Below are positions 61,057 to 64,000 of a DNA stretch of 64,000 nt, piece by piece. Origin of the DNA: Pogona vitticeps. Taxonomy: Eukaryota > Chordata > Lepidosauria > Squamata > Agamidae. Location of the stretch: NCBI RefSeq assembly GCF_051106095.1, contig NC_135784.1, forward strand, positions 151,935,428-151,999,427. The letters are read 5' to 3'. How positions within the stretch are numbered: position 1 is the first letter of the stretch; every line of letters starts with the position of its first letter. The position numbers and the translations under genes are program-made. The notes beneath the pieces were generated by a model. It saw only the letters and a program-made list of their open reading frames with translations, searched no databases and had not been told where the DNA came from.

Positions 61057-61117
61057 CTGTGTGTGTGTGTGTGTGTGTGCACGTGCATACACACACACAC
61101 ACACACACGTACGTGCA
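61057..61117. repeat. Palindromic (TG)n-(CA)n microsatellite
   Basis: About eleven TG units, the centre GCACGTGCAT, then about ten CA units, so the two halves can pair with each other. Confidence 0.9.
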
Positions 61118-63024
61118 AACAGTGGTGATGTCTGCATTCTGCTCACAAATTCTCCTGCACGAACCACTCCTATCCATGTGCATGTGAATCTGGTCCTCTT
61201 TTGGCAAGGAAATACCTCTGAGTAGGCTTTCTCGCTCTCTTCCATATCCCACATGCTCTGTGCAATACGAAACTCACACAAGCAGATCCTCCAGACCCAA
61301 TCTAAAAACTAGCTTATGAATGGCCCTTAATTGGTGTTTCCACAGCAGCACCCCTTTAGGCAGAGCAGCTGCGCTGTTTCCAAGCACGATCCCTCCCTCT
61401 TTTTTTTTTTCCAGGCATATGTGGCGAGACGAACTGGCGTCAGGTTACGGATCCAGGGGGTATTTCTATTAATGTATGTTCTGGGAGAGAGGTGGGTGTT
61501 GTCCCCTCCCTTTTGTTGCTAGAGAAAACAAATTAAGGAGGCCCAAAGCCGTCATCTGTTCCGTGAAATTTCCTTGCAAAGGATCAATCCCAGTCATGGG
61601 GGCTCTAGTCCAAATCCCCTTGGCTAGATTTCAAACAAGGTTTGCAGCAGCAACCACTGACAGAGGCCAGGAGGACCAGAGAGAGGCTGCAAATGCGGGG
61701 TGGTGGTGGGGAGGTGACCTTGAACTTTCTTGCTCAGCCAACAAATCAGACATTTGATCTCTGGTCCCTGGGCTGGTCTCGCTGTAAGGAAGGCTGTTTG
61801 GGTTTATCAAAGGAGGTGCTGAGCTTTTTCAGTGTCTTTTTAATCCTCAAAGCTGTAAGTCTGGCTGAGGGGCTCTGGAACCAGCATTCTTTCATGATCT
61901 TAGTCAGGGCAGACAAAGTCTGGGAGGGGGAGGATGAGGGGGAGAAGATTGGGAGGGAGGGAGGGTGAGAGAGAGAGAGAGAGAAAGAGAGGTTATCATC
62001 ACCATCATAATCAGTACTGTCATGAAGGAACAGAGTTTACATTTTCAACCTGTAACATATAAATAGAATTATGTGTACATATTAGTCTGTGCATCAGACA
62101 CTAGAACACTATTGCTTTCCCTCGGTCTCCTTTGAGTCTTTTCTCCCCAGCGAGAGCCTCCAAATTTATCTCAGAATCTCATCTGAAAACCAGAGTCTGC
62201 AACAATTCCAGTCCCCACTTGGCTTTTGGCCAACATGTGGAAAATGTCATTAACCATGGATTTCCAGTACAGAACCCAGAGTTTGTGAGAGGCAGATCAT
62301 GCAGGTATATACTGTCTGGAAAGCTGTCTTGTGAATGCCTCTGAAGCAAAACCTGAACAGCAACGTGTACTGAAATTTTCAATGGAGGTTGCTTATATTT
62401 TTAAGGGTGCACGAACAGCTTCAACTCAAAGAAATGCGGGCAGGAGAGTCATGGGGGAAAATAGTATTAGGCAACCACCAAAATGACTGTTCAATATTTA
62501 TTCCCCTCACTCCATTCACCCAGGACTCAAGAGTCTTCTTCTTCATTCATGACATATGTATTCCAATGCTGCTTGGTGGGAGAGTTTTACCTGTGCTACC
62601 TAAGATATAACCTCAGTTTATCAAATGTGGGTAGAATTTCTTTCTGTGAGAATAAAAAAGAGCTTAGGGCAGTTTTGCTTTGGGACACATTTCCCAGAAA
62701 CCCCATTGTGACTTGTTTCTTGTCTGTTTCTTGGTTTGGTTGTTTTTTGGAGTGGGGGCAGGACCTGCCATTAAAAAAAAAAAAGTAAAACTAACATTTC
62801 CCAGCTCTGGAATAAGCAGAAGACTTGCTGTCATGTCTGATGATTGAGGCACTTGTACACATATAGCTAATATTGGCCAAAGGAAAGCTGCTTAGAAGCT
62901 TTCAAAGGGTTTGATTGTGGCGGATGAAACATGCACAGAGGGCCCGAAAGGAAGATGCCATGCCAGTTGATACACTAGAAAGTCAAAACAGGGCCTGTAG
63001 GTGTAGGCATGTTTGGCATGTAGG
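61118..63024. other. Upstream flank without recognised gene
   Basis: Includes a short GA-rich tract at about 61940-61992. No exon of a neighbouring gene (ACVRL1 would be expected in this direction in other vertebrates) was recognised. Confidence 0.4.
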
Positions 63025-63105
63025 GCATGGGTCAGGAACCTTTGGCCTTGCAAGTGATTTGGGCCACAGCTCTCACAGTGGACTCCTTGAGCGGAAAGAT
63101 ATTTT
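63025..63105 (+). mobile_element. Possible hAT-type MITE fragment
   Basis: GGGCATGGGTCAGGAACCTT followed by TGGCCTTGCAAGTGATTTGG resembles the left end of a common hAT MITE. The other end is not clear. Confidence 0.35.
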
Positions 63106-63158
63106 AGGCCCCAGCATCTGGAAAGCCAAAGGATCCTCACTTTTGGTCGGTGTACACA

Positions 63159-63296
63159 AGCAGTTCCCAATCTTGGGTAACCCAGGTGTTCTTGGACTGC
63201 AATTCCCAGAACCCCTGGGCAGCACAGCTGGTGGTGAAGGCTTCTGGGAACTGCAGTCTAAGAACACCTGAGTTACCCAAGGTTGGGAACCATTGT
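63159..63296. mobile_element. Palindromic MITE, copy 2, with target duplication
   Basis: CAGTTCCCAATCTTGGGTAA...TTGGACTGCAATTCCCAGAA pairs with TTCTGGGAACTGCAGTCTAA...TTACCCAAGGTTGGGAACCA. It is flanked by TGTACACA (63151-63158) and TGTACACT (63297-63304), an 8-bp duplication with one difference, which fits a hAT-derived element. Confidence 0.85.
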
Positions 63297-63304
63297 TGTA
63301 CACT

Positions 63305-64000
63305 ATCAAAAGGCACATTTTACAGGCTTCGCCACAGTATGGCAAGTGTCCTTTATACATACTGTTGTCCATGCATAAGCTTTACTTTGACCTTTGGCAG
63401 AATGCACATGGAACAGAGTAGTGATGGTGGTAGTTGCATCCAAAAGAATTGGCTTAGGGGAGTGGTAAAAAGACGAGGGCTCCCACTGTCCTCCATTATA
63501 CAGACTCAAAAGATGGACTGAAAAGAGCTAAGGATGGGGGGAGTGTAGCAAGGTTACCTGGTAGGTGAGAAGAGTAGTAACCATGGCACCATAAGTACAG
63601 CAGCAGGAGGAGGAATATCAGAAAGCTGGAGAGAAGCTTTAATACTAGGGTGCATTAAAAAATCATGACAATCTGGAGTTCCTGGGAAACGTCAGCAATT
63701 GCTTCCACTTGGAGCAGGAAGCCATTGCTGACAGTCTGCAGTTGCTTCACTATCAGAACTTAGCAGGAGCCAGTGCTCTGTCTTTCTTTTCCCTCCCAAC
63801 AAGCCAGAGAAGAACCTCTGTTTTGTTATTCAGTTGTTTTTCTGGTTTGTTGGAGGATGCCACACCAAACCAACCACAGGCAGAAGGTCCAAGATTTGTT
63901 TGCTGTTTGACAGTGCTCACTAGTGCATTGTGGTTGAATGTTGAACCCTGATTGTCTCAGAATTTTGGCTTGTTGTGATGTGCAAACATGGTCACACAGT
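63305..64000. other. Right edge of the window without recognised feature
   Basis: No exon or transposon was recognised up to the window end. Confidence 0.4.

Noticed and set aside
61642-61968. 108-codon plus-strand frame in the upstream flank
   Set aside because: No domain; includes GA-rich low-complexity sequence at its end.

Overview
The window is vertebrate genomic DNA, most probably from a squamate reptile (a lizard). The one protein-coding gene has vertebrate exon structure. The repeats around it are the mixture typical of squamates: BovB/RTE, CR1, L2 and L1 LINE pieces, tRNA-headed SINEs, a Penelope-like element and many short DNA-transposon derivatives.

The gene is ACVR1B (ALK4, the activin/nodal type I receptor). 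It lies on the minus strand and is complete. All nine coding exons, from the start codon at 48477 to the stop at 12303, could be assembled by eye with canonical GT..AG junctions and continuous reading phase. They encode 509 residues: signal peptide, three-finger ectodomain, one membrane helix, GS box and a full serine/threonine kinase domain. A CpG-rich promoter region covers about 47995-49325. Intron 1 is 18.5 kb. The 3' UTR probably runs from 12302 to about 8530 and carries a 96-bp CA/GT repeat.

Layout. 1-8500: downstream flank with an L1 fragment bearing an odd inverted repeat, several TA-flanked MITEs, a BovB 3' end and a large Tigger-like element. 8530-12302: probable 3' UTR. 12303-18151: exons 9 to 5. 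18152-21626: intron 4, holding a nearly full-length mariner. 21627-24980: exons 4 and 3, separated by a nested Penelope-like/LTR/MITE cluster. 29630-29869: exon 2. 29870-48371: intron 1 with a GC-rich foldback element, an L2 piece abutting a BovB reverse-transcriptase piece, SINEs and LINE tails. 48372-48477: exon 1. 49900-51770: a CR1 LINE split by MITEs. 51770-64000: upstream flank with scattered repeats and no gene that I can recognise.

I found no convincing new biological system. The observations most worth a second look are an inverted duplication at the 5' edge of the L1 insertion whose spacer is repeated at the L1 3' edge, a decayed hammerhead-ribozyme-like motif in the Penelope-like element, two kinds of foldback elements with unusual architecture, and a mariner that keeps all three catalytic aspartates. 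Family names are from memory and by-eye comparison; no database search was possible.
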